From the NCBI GenBank assembly GCA_963971535.1, contig OZ020587.1:161253141-161317140 (forward strand): a stretch of DNA of 64,000 bases, given 5' to 3'. The position numbers were made by a program, and so were the translations under genes. This document shows, one piece after another, positions 13,501-25,893 of the stretch (positions are counted from its first letter, which is position 1; each line of letters starts with the position of its first letter). The DNA is from Notolepis coatsorum. Lineage: Eukaryota; Chordata; Actinopteri; Aulopiformes; Paralepididae. The notes beneath the pieces are model-generated. The model did not search any database, was not told the origin of the DNA, and saw only the letters and a program-made list of their open reading frames with translations.

Positions 13501-14603
13501 CCTCCTCATCTCTCTGTCCTCCTCATCTCTCTGTCATCCTCATCTCTCTGTCCACCTCATCTCTCTGTCCTCCTCATCTCTCTGTCCTCCTCATCTCTCT
13601 GTCCTCATCTCTCTGTCCTCTTCATCTCTCTGTCCTCATCTCTCTGTCCTCCTCATCTCTCTGTCCTCTTCATCTATCTGTCCTCCTCATCTCTCTGTCC
13701 TCCTCATCTCTCTGTCCTCCTCATCTCTCTGTCCTCCTCATCTCTCCGTCCTCCTCATCTCTCTGTCCTCCTCATCTCTCTGTCCTCCTGATCTCTCTGT
13801 CCTCCTCATCTCTCTCTCCTCCTCATCTCTCTGTCCTCATCATCTCTCTGTCCTCCTCATCGCTCTGTCCTCCTCATCTCTCCATCCTCCTCATCTCTCT
13901 GTCATCCTCATCTCTCCATCTTCCTCATCTCTCTGTCTTCATCTCTCTGTCCTCATCATCTCTCTCTCCTCCTCCTCATCTCTCCGTCCTCCTCATCTCT
14001 CTGTCCTCCTCATCTCTCTGTCCTCCTCATCTCTCTGTCCTCCTCATCTCTCTGTCCTCCTCATCGCTCTGTCCTCTTCATCTCTCTGTCCTCTTCATCT
14101 CTCTGTCCTCCTCATCTCTCTGTCATCTTCATCTCTCTGTCCTCTTCATCTCTCTGTCCTCCTCATCTCTCCATCCTCATCATCATCTCTGTCCTCCTCA
14201 TCTCTCCATCCTCATCATCATCTCTGTCCTCTTCATCTCTCTGTCCTCCTCATCTCTCTGTCCTCCTCATCTCTCATCCTCCTCATCTCTCCGTCCTCAT
14301 CTCTCTGTCCTCCTCATCTCTCTGTCCTCCTCATCTCTCTGTCCTCCTCATCTCTCTGTCCTCCTCATCTCTCCGTCCTCATCTCTTTGTCCTCTTCATC
14401 TCTCTGTCCTCCTCATCTCTCCATCCTCATCATCTCTCTGTCCTCCTCATCTCTCCGTCCTCCTCATATCTCTGTCCTCATCTCTCCGTCCTCATCATCT
14501 CTCTGTCCTCCTCATCTCTCCGTCCTCTTCATCTCTCTGTCCTCCTCATCTATCTGTCCTCATCTCTCTGTCCTCCTCATCTCTCCGTCCTCTTCATCTC
14601 TCT

Positions 14604-15246
14604 GTTGTCCTCATCTCTCTGTCCTCATCTCTCTGTCCTCCTCATCTCTCTGTCCTCATCTCTCTGTCCTCATCCCTCTGTCCTCCTCATCCTCTGTCCT
14701 CCTCATCTCTCCGTCCTCCTCATCTCTCTGTCCTCCTCATCTCTCTGTCCTCCTCATCTCTCTGTCCTCTTCATCTCTCTGTCCTCCTCATCTCTCTGTC
14801 CTCCTCATCCCTCTGTCCTCATCTCTCTGTCCTCATCCCTCTGTCCTCTTCATTTCTCTGTCCTCCTCATCTCTCTGTCCTCCTCATCCCTCTGTCCTCA
14901 TCTCTCTGTCCTCATCCCTCTGTCCTCCTCATCTCTCCGTCCTCCTCATCTCTCTGTCCTCCTCATCTCTCCGTCCTCCTCATCTCTCTGTCCTCCTCAT
15001 CTCTCTGTCCACCTCATCTCTATGTCCTCCTCATCTCTCTGTCCTCCTCATCTCTCTGTCCTCATCTCTGTCCTCTTCATCTCTCTGTCCTCATCTCTCT
15101 GTCCTCCTCATCTCTCTGTCCTCTTCATCTATCTGTCCTCCTCATCTCTCTGTCCTCCTCATCTCTCTGTCCTCCTCATCTCTCTGTCCTCCTCATCTCT
15201 CCGTCCTCCTCATCTCTCTGTCCTCCTCATCTCTCTGTCCTCCTGA
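14604..15246. repeat. Satellite higher-order block, copy B
   Basis: Same markers and exactly the same length as 9946-10588. Variants such as CATTTCTCTG, GTCCACCTCATCTCTATG and CATCTATCTG fall at the same internal positions. Confidence 0.88.
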
Positions 15247-18200
15247 TCTCTCTGTCCTCCTCATCTCTCTCTCCTCCTCATCTCTCTGTCCTCATCATCT
15301 CTCTGTCCTCCTCATCGCTCTGTCCTCCTCATCTCTCCGTCCTCTTCATCTCTCTGTCCTCCTTATCTCTCTGTCCTCATCTCTCTGTCCTCATCTCTCC
15401 GTCCTCTTCATCTATATGTCCTCCTCATCTCTCTGTCCTCCTCATCTCTCCGTCCTCCTCATATATCTGTCCTCCTCAGCTCTCCATCCTCCTCATCTTT
15501 CTGTCCTCATCTCTCTGTCCTCCTCATCTCTCTGTCCTCCTCATCCATCTGTCCTCCTCATCTCTCCGTCCTCCTCATCTCTCTGTCCTCCTCATCTCTC
15601 TGTCCTCCTCATCGCTCTGTCCTCTTCATCTCTCTGTCCTCCTCATCTCTCTGTCCTCCTCATCTCTCCGTCCTCCTCATATATCTGTCCTCCTCAGCTC
15701 TCCATCCTCCTCATCTTTCTGTCCTCATCTCTCTGTCCTCCTCATCTCTCTGTCCTCCTCATCCATCTGTCCTCCTCATCTCTCCGTCCTCCTCATCTCT
15801 CTGTCCTCCTCATCTCTCCATCTTCCTCATCTTTCTGTCTTCATCTCTCTGTCCTCATCATCTCTCTCTCCTCCTCCTCATCTCTCCGTCCTCCTCATCT
15901 CTTTGTCCTCCTCATCTCTCTGTCCTCCTCATCTCTCTGTCCTCCTCATCTCTCTGTCCTCCTCATCGCTCTGTCCTCTTCATCTCTCTGTCCTCTTCAT
16001 CTCTCTGTCCTCCTCATCTCTCTGTCATCTTCATCTCTCTGTCCTCTTCATCTCTCTGTCCTCCTCATCTCTCCATCCTCATCATCATCTCTGTCCTCCT
16101 CATCTCTCCTTCCTCATCATCATCTCTGTCCTCTTCATCTCTCTGTCCTCCTCATCTCTCTGTCCTCCTCATCTCTCCATCCTTCTCATCTCTCCGTCCT
16201 CATCTCTCTGTCCTCCTCATCTCTCTGTCCTCCTCATCTCTCTGTCCTCCTCATCTCTCTGTCCTCCTCATCTCTCCGTCCTCATCTCTTTGTCCTCTTC
16301 ATCTCTCTGTCCTCCTCATCTCTCCGTCCTCATCATCTCTCTGTCCTCCTCATCTCTCCGTCCTCCTCATATCTCTGTCCTCCTCATATCTCTGTCCTCA
16401 TCTCTCCGTCCTCATCATCTCTCTGTCCTCCTCATCTCTCCGTCCTCTTCATCTCTCTGTCCTCCTCATCTCTCTGTCCTCATCTCTCTATCCTCATCTC
16501 TCCGTCCTCTTCATCTCTCTGTCCTCCTCATCTCTCTCTCCTCCTCATCTCTCTGTCCTCATCTCTCTGTCCTCCTCATCTCTCTGACCTCATCTCTCTG
16601 TCCTCATCTCTCCGTCCTCATCATCTCCCTGTCCTCCTCATCTCTCTGTCCTCCTCATCTCTCCGTCCTCTTCATCTCTCTGTCCTCCTCATCTCTCTGT
16701 CCTCATCTCTCTGTCCTCATCTCTCCGTCCTCTTCATCTCTCTGTCCTCCTCATCTCTCTGTCCTCCTCATCTCTCCGTCCTCCTCATATCTCTGTCCTC
16801 CTCAGCTCTCTGTCCTCCTCATCTCTCCATCCTCCTCATCTTTCTGTCCTCATCTCTCTGTCCTCCTCATCTCTCTGTCCTCCTCATCCCTCTGTCCTCC
16901 TCATCTCTCCGTCCTCCTCATCTCTCTGTCCTCCTCATCTCTCCATCATCATCATCTCTCTGTCTTCATCTCTCTGTCCTCATCATCTCTCTCTCCTCCT
17001 CCTCATCTCTCCATCCTCCTCATCTCTCTGTCCTCCTCATCTCTCTGTCCTCCTCATCTCTCTGTCCTCCTCATCTCTCTGTCCTCCTCATCGCTCTGTC
17101 CTCTTCATCTCTGTCCTCTTCATCTCTCTGTCCTCCTCATCTCTCTGTCCTCTTCATCTCTCTGTCCTCTTCATCTCTCTGTCCTCCTCATCTCTCCATC
17201 CTCAACATCATCTCTGTCCTCCTCATCTCTCCATCCTCATCATCATCTCTGTCCTCTTCATCTCTCTGTCCTCCTCATCTCTCTGTCCTCCTCATCTCTC
17301 CATCCTCCTCATCTCTCCGTCCTCATCTCTCTGTCCTCATCATCTCTCTGTCCTCCTCATCTCTCTGTCCTCCTCATCGCTCTGTCCTCTTCATCTCTCT
17401 GTCCTCTTCATCTCTCTGTCCTCCTCGTCTCTCTGTCCTCTTCATCTCTCTGTCCTCTTCATCTCTCTGTCCTCCTCATCTCTCCATCCTCATCATCATC
17501 TCTGTCCTCCTCATCTCTCCATCCTCATCATCATCTCTGTCCTCTTCATCTCTCTGTCCTCCTCATCTCTCTGTCCTCCTCATCTCTCTGTCCTCCTCAT
17601 CTCTCCGTCCTCATCTCTTTGTCCTCTTCATCCCTCTGTCCTCATCTCTCCGTCCTCCTCATATCTCTGTCCTCCTCATATCTCTGTCCTCATCTCTCCG
17701 TCCTCATCATCTCCCTGTCATCCTCATCTCTCTGGCATCCTCATCTCTCCGTCCTCTTCATCTCTCTGTCCTCCTCATCTCTCTGTCCTCATCTCTCTGT
17801 CCTCATCTCTCCGTCCTCTTCATCTCTCTGTCCTCCTCATCTCTCTGTCCTCCTCATCTCTCCGTCCTCCTCATATCTCTGTCCTCCTCAGCTCTCTGTC
17901 CTCCTCATCTCTCCATCCTCCTCATCTTTCTGTCCTCATCTCTCTGTCCTCCTCATCTCTCTGTCCTCCTCATCCCTCTGTCCTCCTCATCTCTCCGTCC
18001 TCCTCATCTCTCTGTCCTCCTCATCTCTCCATCCTCCTCATCTCTCTGTCTTCATCTCTCTGTCCTCATCATCTCTCTCTCCTCCTCCTCATCTCTCCGT
18101 CCTCCTCATCTATCTGTCCTCCTCATCTCTCTGTCCTCCTCATCTCTCTGTCCTCCTCATCTCTCTGTCCTCCTCATCGCTCTGTCCTCTTCATCTCTCT

Positions 18201-21200
18201 GTCCTTTTCATCTCTCTGTCCTCCTCATCTCTCTGTCCTCTTCATCTCTCTGTCCTCTTCATCTCTCTGTCCTCCTCATCTCTCCATCCTCAACATCATC
18301 TCTGTCCTCCTCATCTCTCCATCCTCATCATCATCTCTGTCCTCTTCATCTCTCTGTCCTCCTCATCTCTCTGTCCTCCTCATCTCTCCATCCTCCTCAT
18401 CTCTCCGTCCTCATCTCTCTGTCCTCCTCATCTCTCTGTCCTCCTCATCTCTCTGTCCTCCTCATCTCTCTGTCCTCCACATCTCTCCGTCCTCATCTCT
18501 TTGCCCTCTTCATCTCTCTGTCCTCCTCATCTCTATGTCCTCCTCATCTCTCCGTCCTCATCTCTTTGTCCTCTTCATCTCTCTGTCCTCCTCATCTCTC
18601 CGTCCTCATCATCTCTCTGTCCTCCTCATCTCTCCGTCCTCCTCATATCTCTGTCCTCCTCATATCTCTGTCCTCTTCATCTCTCTGTCCTCCTCACCTC
18701 TCTCTCCTCCTCATCTCTCCATCCTCCTCATCTCTCTGTCCTCCTCATCTCTCCGTCCTCCTCATCTCTCTGTCCTCCTCATCTCTCTGTCCTCCTCATC
18801 TATCTGTCGTCCTCATCTCTCCGTCCTCCTCATCTCTCTGTCCTCCTCATCTCTCCGTCCTCCTCATCTCTCTGTCCTCCTCATCCCTCTGTCCTCCTCA
18901 TCTCTCCGTCCTCCTCATCTCTCTGTCCTCCTCATCTCTCCATCCTCCTCATCTCTCTGTCTTCATATCTCTGTCCTCATCATCTCTCTCTCCTCCTCCT
19001 CATCTCTCCGTCCTCCTCATCTCTCTGTCCTCCTCATCTCTCTGTCCTCCTCATCTCTCTGTCCTCCTCATCTCTCTGTCCTCCTCATCTCTCTGTCCTC
19101 CTCATCGCTCTGTCCTCTTCATCTCTCTGTCCTCTTCATCTCTCTGTCCTCCTCGTCTCTCTGTCCTCTTCATCTCTCTGTCCTCTTCATCTCTCTGTCC
19201 TCCTCATCTCTCCATCCTCATCATCATCTCTGTCCTCCTCATCTCTCCATCCTCATCATCATCTCTGTCCTCTTCATCTCTCTGTCCTCCTCATCTCTCT
19301 GTCCTCCTCATCTCTCTGTCCTCCTCATCTCTCTGTCCTCCTCATCTCTCCGTCCTCATCTCTTTGTCCTCTTCATCCCTCTGTCCTCATCTCTCCGTCC
19401 TCCTCATATCTCTGTCCTCCTCATATCTCTGTCCTCATCTCTCCGTCCTCATCATCTCCCTGTCCTCCTCATCTCTCTGTCATCCTCATCTCTCCGTCCT
19501 CTTCATCTCTCTGTCCTCCTCATCTCTCTGTCCTCATCTCTCTGTCCTCATCTCTCCATCCTCTTCATCTCTCTGTCCTCCTCATCTCTCTGTCCTCCTC
19601 ATCTCTCCGTCCTCCTCATATCTCTGTCCTCCTCAGCTCTCTGTCCTCCTCATCTCTCCATCATCCTCATCTTTCTGTCCTCATCTCTCTGTCCTCCTCA
19701 TCTCTCTGTCCTCCTCATCCCTCTGTCCTCCTCATCTCTCCGTCCTCCTCATCTCTCTGTCCTCCTCATCTCTCCATCCTCCTCATCTCTCTGTCTTCAT
19801 CTCTCTGTCCTCATCATCTCTCTCTCCTCCTCCTCATCTCTCCGTCCTCCTCATCTCTCTGTCCTCCTCATCTCTCTGTCCTCCTCATCTCTCTGTCCTC
19901 CTCATCTCTCTGTCCTCCTCATCGCTCTGTCCTCTTCATCTCTCTGTCCTCTTCATCTCTCTGTCCTCCTCATCTCTCTGTCCTCTTCATCTCTCTGTCC
20001 TCTTCATCTCTCTGTCCTCCTCATCTCTCCATCCTCAACATCATCTCTGTCCTCCTCATCTCTCCATCCTCATCATCATCTCTGTCCTCTTCATCTCTCT
20101 GTCCTCCTCATCTCTCTGTCCTCCTCATCTCTCCATCCTCCTCATCTCTCCGTCCTCATCTCTCTGTCCTCCTCATCTCTCTGTCCTCCTCATCTCTCTG
20201 TCCTCCTCATCTCTCCGTCCTCATCTCTTTGTCCTCCTCATCTCTCCGTCCTCATCTCTTTGTCCTCTTCATCCCTCTGTCCTCATCTCTCCATCCTCAT
20301 CATCATCTCTGTCCTCCTCATCTCTCCATCCTCATCATCATCTCTGTCCTCTTCATCTCTCTGTCCTCCTCATCTCTCTGTCCTCCTCATCTCTCATCCT
20401 CCTCATCTCTCCGTCCTCATCTCTCTGTCCTCCTCATCTCTCTGTCCTCCTCATCTCTCTGTCCTCCTCATCTCTCTGTCCTCCTCATCTCTCCGTCCTC
20501 ATCTCTTTGTCCTCTTCATCTCTCTGTCCTCCTCATCTCTCCATCCTCATCATCTCCCTGTCCTCCTCATCTCTCCGTCCTCCTCATATCTCTGTCCTCC
20601 TCATATCTCTGTCCTCATCTCTCCGTCCTCATCATCTCTCTGTCCTCCTCATCTCTCCGTCCTCTTCATCTCTCTGTCCTCCTCATCTATCTGTCCTCAT
20701 CTCTCTGTCCTCATCTCTCCGTCCTCTTCATCTCTCTGTCCTCCTCATCTCTCTCTCCTCCTCATCTCTCTGTCCTCAGCTCTCTGTCCTCCTCATCTCT
20801 CCATCCTCCTCATCTTTCTGTCCTCATCTCTCTGTCCTCCTCATCTCTCTGTCCTCCTCATCCCTCTGTCCTCCTCATCTCTCCGTCCTCCTCATCTCTC
20901 TGTCATCCTCATCTCTCCATCTTCCTCATCTCTCTGTCTTCATCTCTCTGTCCTCATCATCTCTCTCTCCTCCTCCTCATCTCTCCGTCCTCCTCATCTC
21001 TCTGTCCTCCTCATCTCTCTGTCCTCCTCATCTCTCTGTCCTCCTCATCTCTCTGTCCTCCTCATCGCTCTGTCCTCTTCATCTCTCTGTCCTCTTCATC
21101 TCTCTGTCCTCCTCATCTCTCTGTCATCTTCATCTCTCTGTCCTCTTCATCTCTCTGTCCTCCTCATCTCTCCATCCTCATCATCATCTCTGTCCTCCTC

Positions 21201-23811
21201 ATCTCTCCATCCTCATCATCATCTCTGTCCTCTTCATCTCTCTGTCCTCCTCATCTCTCTGTCCTCCTCATCTCTCCATCCTCCTCATCTCTCCGTCCTC
21301 ATCTCTCTGTCCTCCTCATATCTCTGTCCTCCTCATCTCTCTGTCCTCCTCATCTCTCTGTCCTCCTCATCTCTCCGTCCTCATCTCTTTGTCCTCTTCA
21401 TCTCTCTGTCCTCCTCATCTCTCCGTCCTCATCATCTCTCTGTCCTCCTCATCTCTCCGTCCTCCTCATATCTCTGTCCTCCTCATATCTCTGTCCTCAT
21501 CTCTCCGTCCTCATCATCTCTCTGTCCTCCTCATCTCTCCGTCCTCTTCATCTCTCTGTCCTCCTCATCTATCTGTCCTCATCTCTCTGTCCTCATCTCT
21601 CCGTCCTCTTCATCTCTCTGTCCTCCTCATCTCTCTCTCCTCCTCATCTCTCTGTCCTCATCTCTCTGTCCTCCTCATCTCTCTGTCCTCATCTCTCCGT
21701 CCTCTTCATCTCTCTGTCCTCCTCATCTCTCTGTCCTCCTCATCCCTCTGTCCTCATCTCTCTGGCCTCATCCCTCTGTCCTCCTCATCCTCTGTCCTCC
21801 TCATCTCTCCGTCCTCCTCATCTCTCTGTCCTCCTCATCTCTCTGTCCTCCTCATCTCTCTGTCCTCTTCATCTCTCTGTCCTCTTCATCTCTCTGTCCG
21901 ACTCATCCCTCTGTCCTCATCTCTCTGTCCTCATCCCTCCGTCCTCCTCATCTCTCTGTCCTCCTCATCTCTCCGTCCTCCTCATCTCTCTGTCCACCTC
22001 ATCTCTCTGTCCTCCTCATCTCTCTGTCCTCCTCATCTCTCTGTCCTCCTCATCTCTCTGTCCTCATCTCTCTGTCCTCCTCATCTCTCTGTCCTCTTCA
22101 TCTCTCTGTCCTCATCTCTCTGTCCTCCTCATCTCTCTGTCCTCTTCATCTCTCTGTCCTCCTCATCTCTCTGTCCTCCTCATCTCTCTGTCCTCCTCAT
22201 CTCTCTGTCCTCCTCATCTCTCTGTCCTCCTCATCTCTCCGTCCTCCTCATCTCTCTGTCCTCCTCATCTCTCTGTCCTCCTGATCTCTCTGTCCTCCTC
22301 ATCTCTCTCTCCTCCTCATCTCTCTGTCCTCATCATCTCTCTGTCCTCCTCATCGCTCTGTCCTCCTCATCTATCCGTCCTCTTCATCTCTCTGTCCTCC
22401 TTATCTCTCTGTCCTCATCTCTCTGTCCTCATCTCTCCGTCCTCTTCATCTCTCTGTCCTCCTCATCTCTCTGTCCTCTTCATCTCTCCGTCCTCTTCAT
22501 CTCTCCGTCCTCCTCATATCTCTGTCCTCCTCAGCTCTCTGTCCTCCTCATCTCTCCATCCTCCTCATCTTTCTGTCCTCATCTCTCTGTCCTCCTCATC
22601 TCTCTGTCCTCCTCATCCCTCTGTCGTCCTAATCTCTCCGTCCTCCTCATCTCTCTGTCCTCCTCATCTCTCCATCCTCCTCATCTCTCTGTCTTCATCT
22701 TTCTGTCCTCTTCATCTCTCTGTCCTCCTCATCTCTCCATCCTCAACATCATCTCTGTCCTCCTCATCTCTCCATCCTCATCATCATCTCTGTCCTCTTC
22801 ATCTCTCTGTCCTCCTCATCTCTCTGTCCTCCTCATCTCTCCATCCTCCTCATCTCTCCGTCCTCATCTCTCTGTCCTCCTCATCTCTCTGTCCTCCTCA
22901 TCTCTCTGTCCTCCTCATCTCTCCGTCCTCATCTCTTTGTCCTCTTCATCTCTCTGTCCTCCTCATCTCTATGTCCTCCTCATCTCTCCGTCCTCATCTC
23001 TTTGTCCTCTTCATCTCTCTGTCCTCCTCATCTCTCCGTCCTCATCATCTCTCTGTCCTCCTCATCTCTCCGTCCTCCTCATATCTCTGTCCTCCTCATA
23101 TCTCTGTCCTCATCTCTCTGTCCTCATCATCTCTCTGTCCTCCTCATCTCTCCGTCCTCTTCATCTCTCTGTCCTCCTCATCTCTCTGTCCTCATCTCTC
23201 TGTCCTCATCTCTCCGTCCTCTTCATCTCTCTGTCCTCCTCATCTCTCTCTCCTCCTCATCTCTCTGTCCTCATCTCTCTGTCCTCCTCATCTCTCCGTC
23301 CTCCTCATCTCTCTGTCATCTTCATCTCTCTGTCCTCTTCATCTCTCTGTCCTCCTCATCTCTCCATCCTCATCATCATCTCTGTCCTCCTCATCTCTCC
23401 ATCCTCATCATCATCTCTGTCCTCTTCATCTCTGTCCTCCTCATCTCTCTGTCCTCCTCATCTCTCATCCTCCTCATCTCTCCGTCCTCATCTCTCTGTC
23501 CTCCTCATCTCTCTGTCCTCCTCATCTCTCTGTCCTCCTCATCTCTCTGTCCTCCTCATCTCTCCGTCCTCATCTCTTTGTCCTCTTCATCTCTCTGTCC
23601 TCCTCATCTCTCCATCCTCATCATCTCTCTGTCCTCCTCATCTCTCCGTCCTCCTCATATCTCTGTCCTCCTCATATCTCTGTCCTCATCTCTCCGTCCT
23701 CATCATCTCTCTGTCCTCCTCATCTCTCCGTCCTCTTCATCTCTCTGTCCTCCTCATCTATCTGTCCTCATCTTTCTGTCCTCCTCATCTCTCCGTCCTC
23801 TTCATCTCTCT

Positions 23812-24454
23812 GTTGTCCTCATCTCTCTGTCCTCATCTCTCTGTCCTCCTCATCTCTCTGTCCTCATCTCTCTGTCCTCATCCCTCTGTCCTCCTCATCC
23901 TCTGTCCTCCTCATCTCTCCGTCCTCCTCATCTCTCTGTCCTCCTCATCTCTCTGTCCTCCTCATCTCTCTGTCCTCTTCATCTCTCTGTCCTCCTCATC
24001 TCTCTGTCCTCCTCATCCCTCTGTCCTCATCTCTCTGTCCTCATCCCTATGTCCTCTTCATTTCTCTGTCCTCCTCATCTCTCTGTCCTCCTCATCCCTC
24101 TGTCCTCATCTCTCTGTCCTCATCCCTCTGTCCTCCTCATCTCTCCGTCCTCCTCATCTCTCTGTCCTCCTCATCTCTCCGTCCTCCTCATCTCTCTGTC
24201 CTCCTCATCTCTCTGTCCACCTCATCTCTATGTCCTCCTCATCTCTCTGTCCTCCTCATCTCTCTGTCCTCATCTCTGTCCTCTTCATCTCTCTGTCCTC
24301 ATCTCTCTGTCCTCCTCATCTCTCTGTCCTCTTCATCTATCTGTCCTCCTCATCTCTCTGTCCTCCTCATCTCTCTGTCCTCCTCATCTCTCTGTCCTCC
24401 TCATCTCTCCGTCCTCCTCATCTCTCTGTCCTCCTCATCTCTCTGTCCTCCTGA
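23812..24454. repeat. Satellite higher-order block, copy C
   Basis: Third 643-bp copy with the same markers. One visible difference is CATCCCTATGTCC where copies A and B have CATCCCTCTGTCC. Longer relatives lie at 12917-13791 (875 bp) and 27504-28330 (827 bp). Confidence 0.86.
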
Positions 24455-25893
24455 TCTCTCTGTCCTCCTCATCTCTCTCTCCTCCTCATCTCTCTGTCCT
24501 CATCATCTCTCTGTCCTCCTCATCGCTCTGTCCTCCTCATCTCTCCGTCCTCTTCATCTCTCTGTCATCCTTATCTCTCTGTCCTCATCTCTCTGTCCTC
24601 ATCTCTCCGTCCTCTTCATCTATATGTCCTCCTCATCTCTCTGTCCTCCTCATCTCTCCGTCCTCCTCATATATCTGTCCTCCTCAGCTCTCCATCCTCC
24701 TCATCTTTCTGTCCTCATCTCTCTGTCCTCCTCATCTCTCTGTCCTCCTCATCCCTCTGTCCTCCTCATCTCTCCGTCCTCCTCATCTCTCTGTCCTCCT
24801 CATCTCTCCATCTTCCTCATCTTTCTGTCTTCATCTCTCTGTCCTCATCATCTCTCTCTCCTCCTCCTCATCTCTCCGTCCTCCTCATCTCTTTGTCCTC
24901 CTCATCTCTCTGTCCTCCTCATCTCTCTGTCCTCCTCATCTCTCTGTCCTCCTCATCGCTCTGTCCTCTTCATCTCTGTCCTCTTCATCTCTCTGTCCTC
25001 CTCATCTCTCTGTCATATTCATCTCTCTGTCCTCTTCATCTCTCTGTCCTCCTCATCTCTCCATCCTCATCATCATCTCTGTCCTCCTCATCTCTCTGTC
25101 CTCCTCATCTCTCTGTCCTCCTCATCTCTCCGTCCTCCTCATCTCTCTGTCCTCCTCATCTCTCTGTCCTCCTGATCTCTCTGTCCTCCTCATCTCTCTC
25201 TCCTCCTCATCTCTCTGTCCTCATCATCTCTCTGTCCTCCTCATCGCTCTGTCCTCCTCATCTCTCCGTCCTCTTCATCTCTCTGTCATCCTTATCTCTC
25301 TGTCCTCATCTCTCTGTCCTCATCTCTCCGTCCTCTTCATCTATATGTCCTCCTCATCTCTCTGTCCTCCTCATCTCTCCGTCCTCCTCATATATCTGTC
25401 CTCCTCAGCTCTCCATCCTCCTCATCTTTCTGTCCTCATCTCTCTGTCCTCCTCATCTCTCTGTCCTCCTCATCCCTCTGTCCTCCTCATCTCTCCGTCC
25501 TCCTCATCTCTCTGTCCTCCTCATCTCTCCATCTTCCTCATCTTTCTGTCTTCATCTCTCTGTCCTCATCATCTCTCTCTCCTCCTCCTCATCTCTCCGT
25601 CCTCCTCATCTCTTTGTCCTCCTCATCTCTCTGTCCTCCTCATCTCTCTGTCCTCCTCATCTCTCTGTCCTCCTCATCGCTCTGTCCTCTTCATCTCTCT
25701 GTCCTCTTCATCTCTCTGTCCTCCTCATCTCTCTGTCATATTCATCTCTCTGTCCTCTTCATCTCTCTGTCCTCCTCATCTCTCCATCCTCATCATCATC
25801 TCTGTCCTCCTCATCTCTCCTTCCTCATCATCATCTCTGTCCTCTTCATCTCTCTGTCCTCCTCATCTCTCTGTCCTCCTCATCTCTCCATCC
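24452..25893. repeat. Tandem duplication of a 721-bp satellite block
   Basis: The TGA marker at 24452 recurs at 25173. Both copies share the private variants GTCATCCTTATC, CATCTATATGTCC and CATATATCTGTCC, which implies a recent duplication within the array. The right end of the second copy is approximate. Confidence 0.75.
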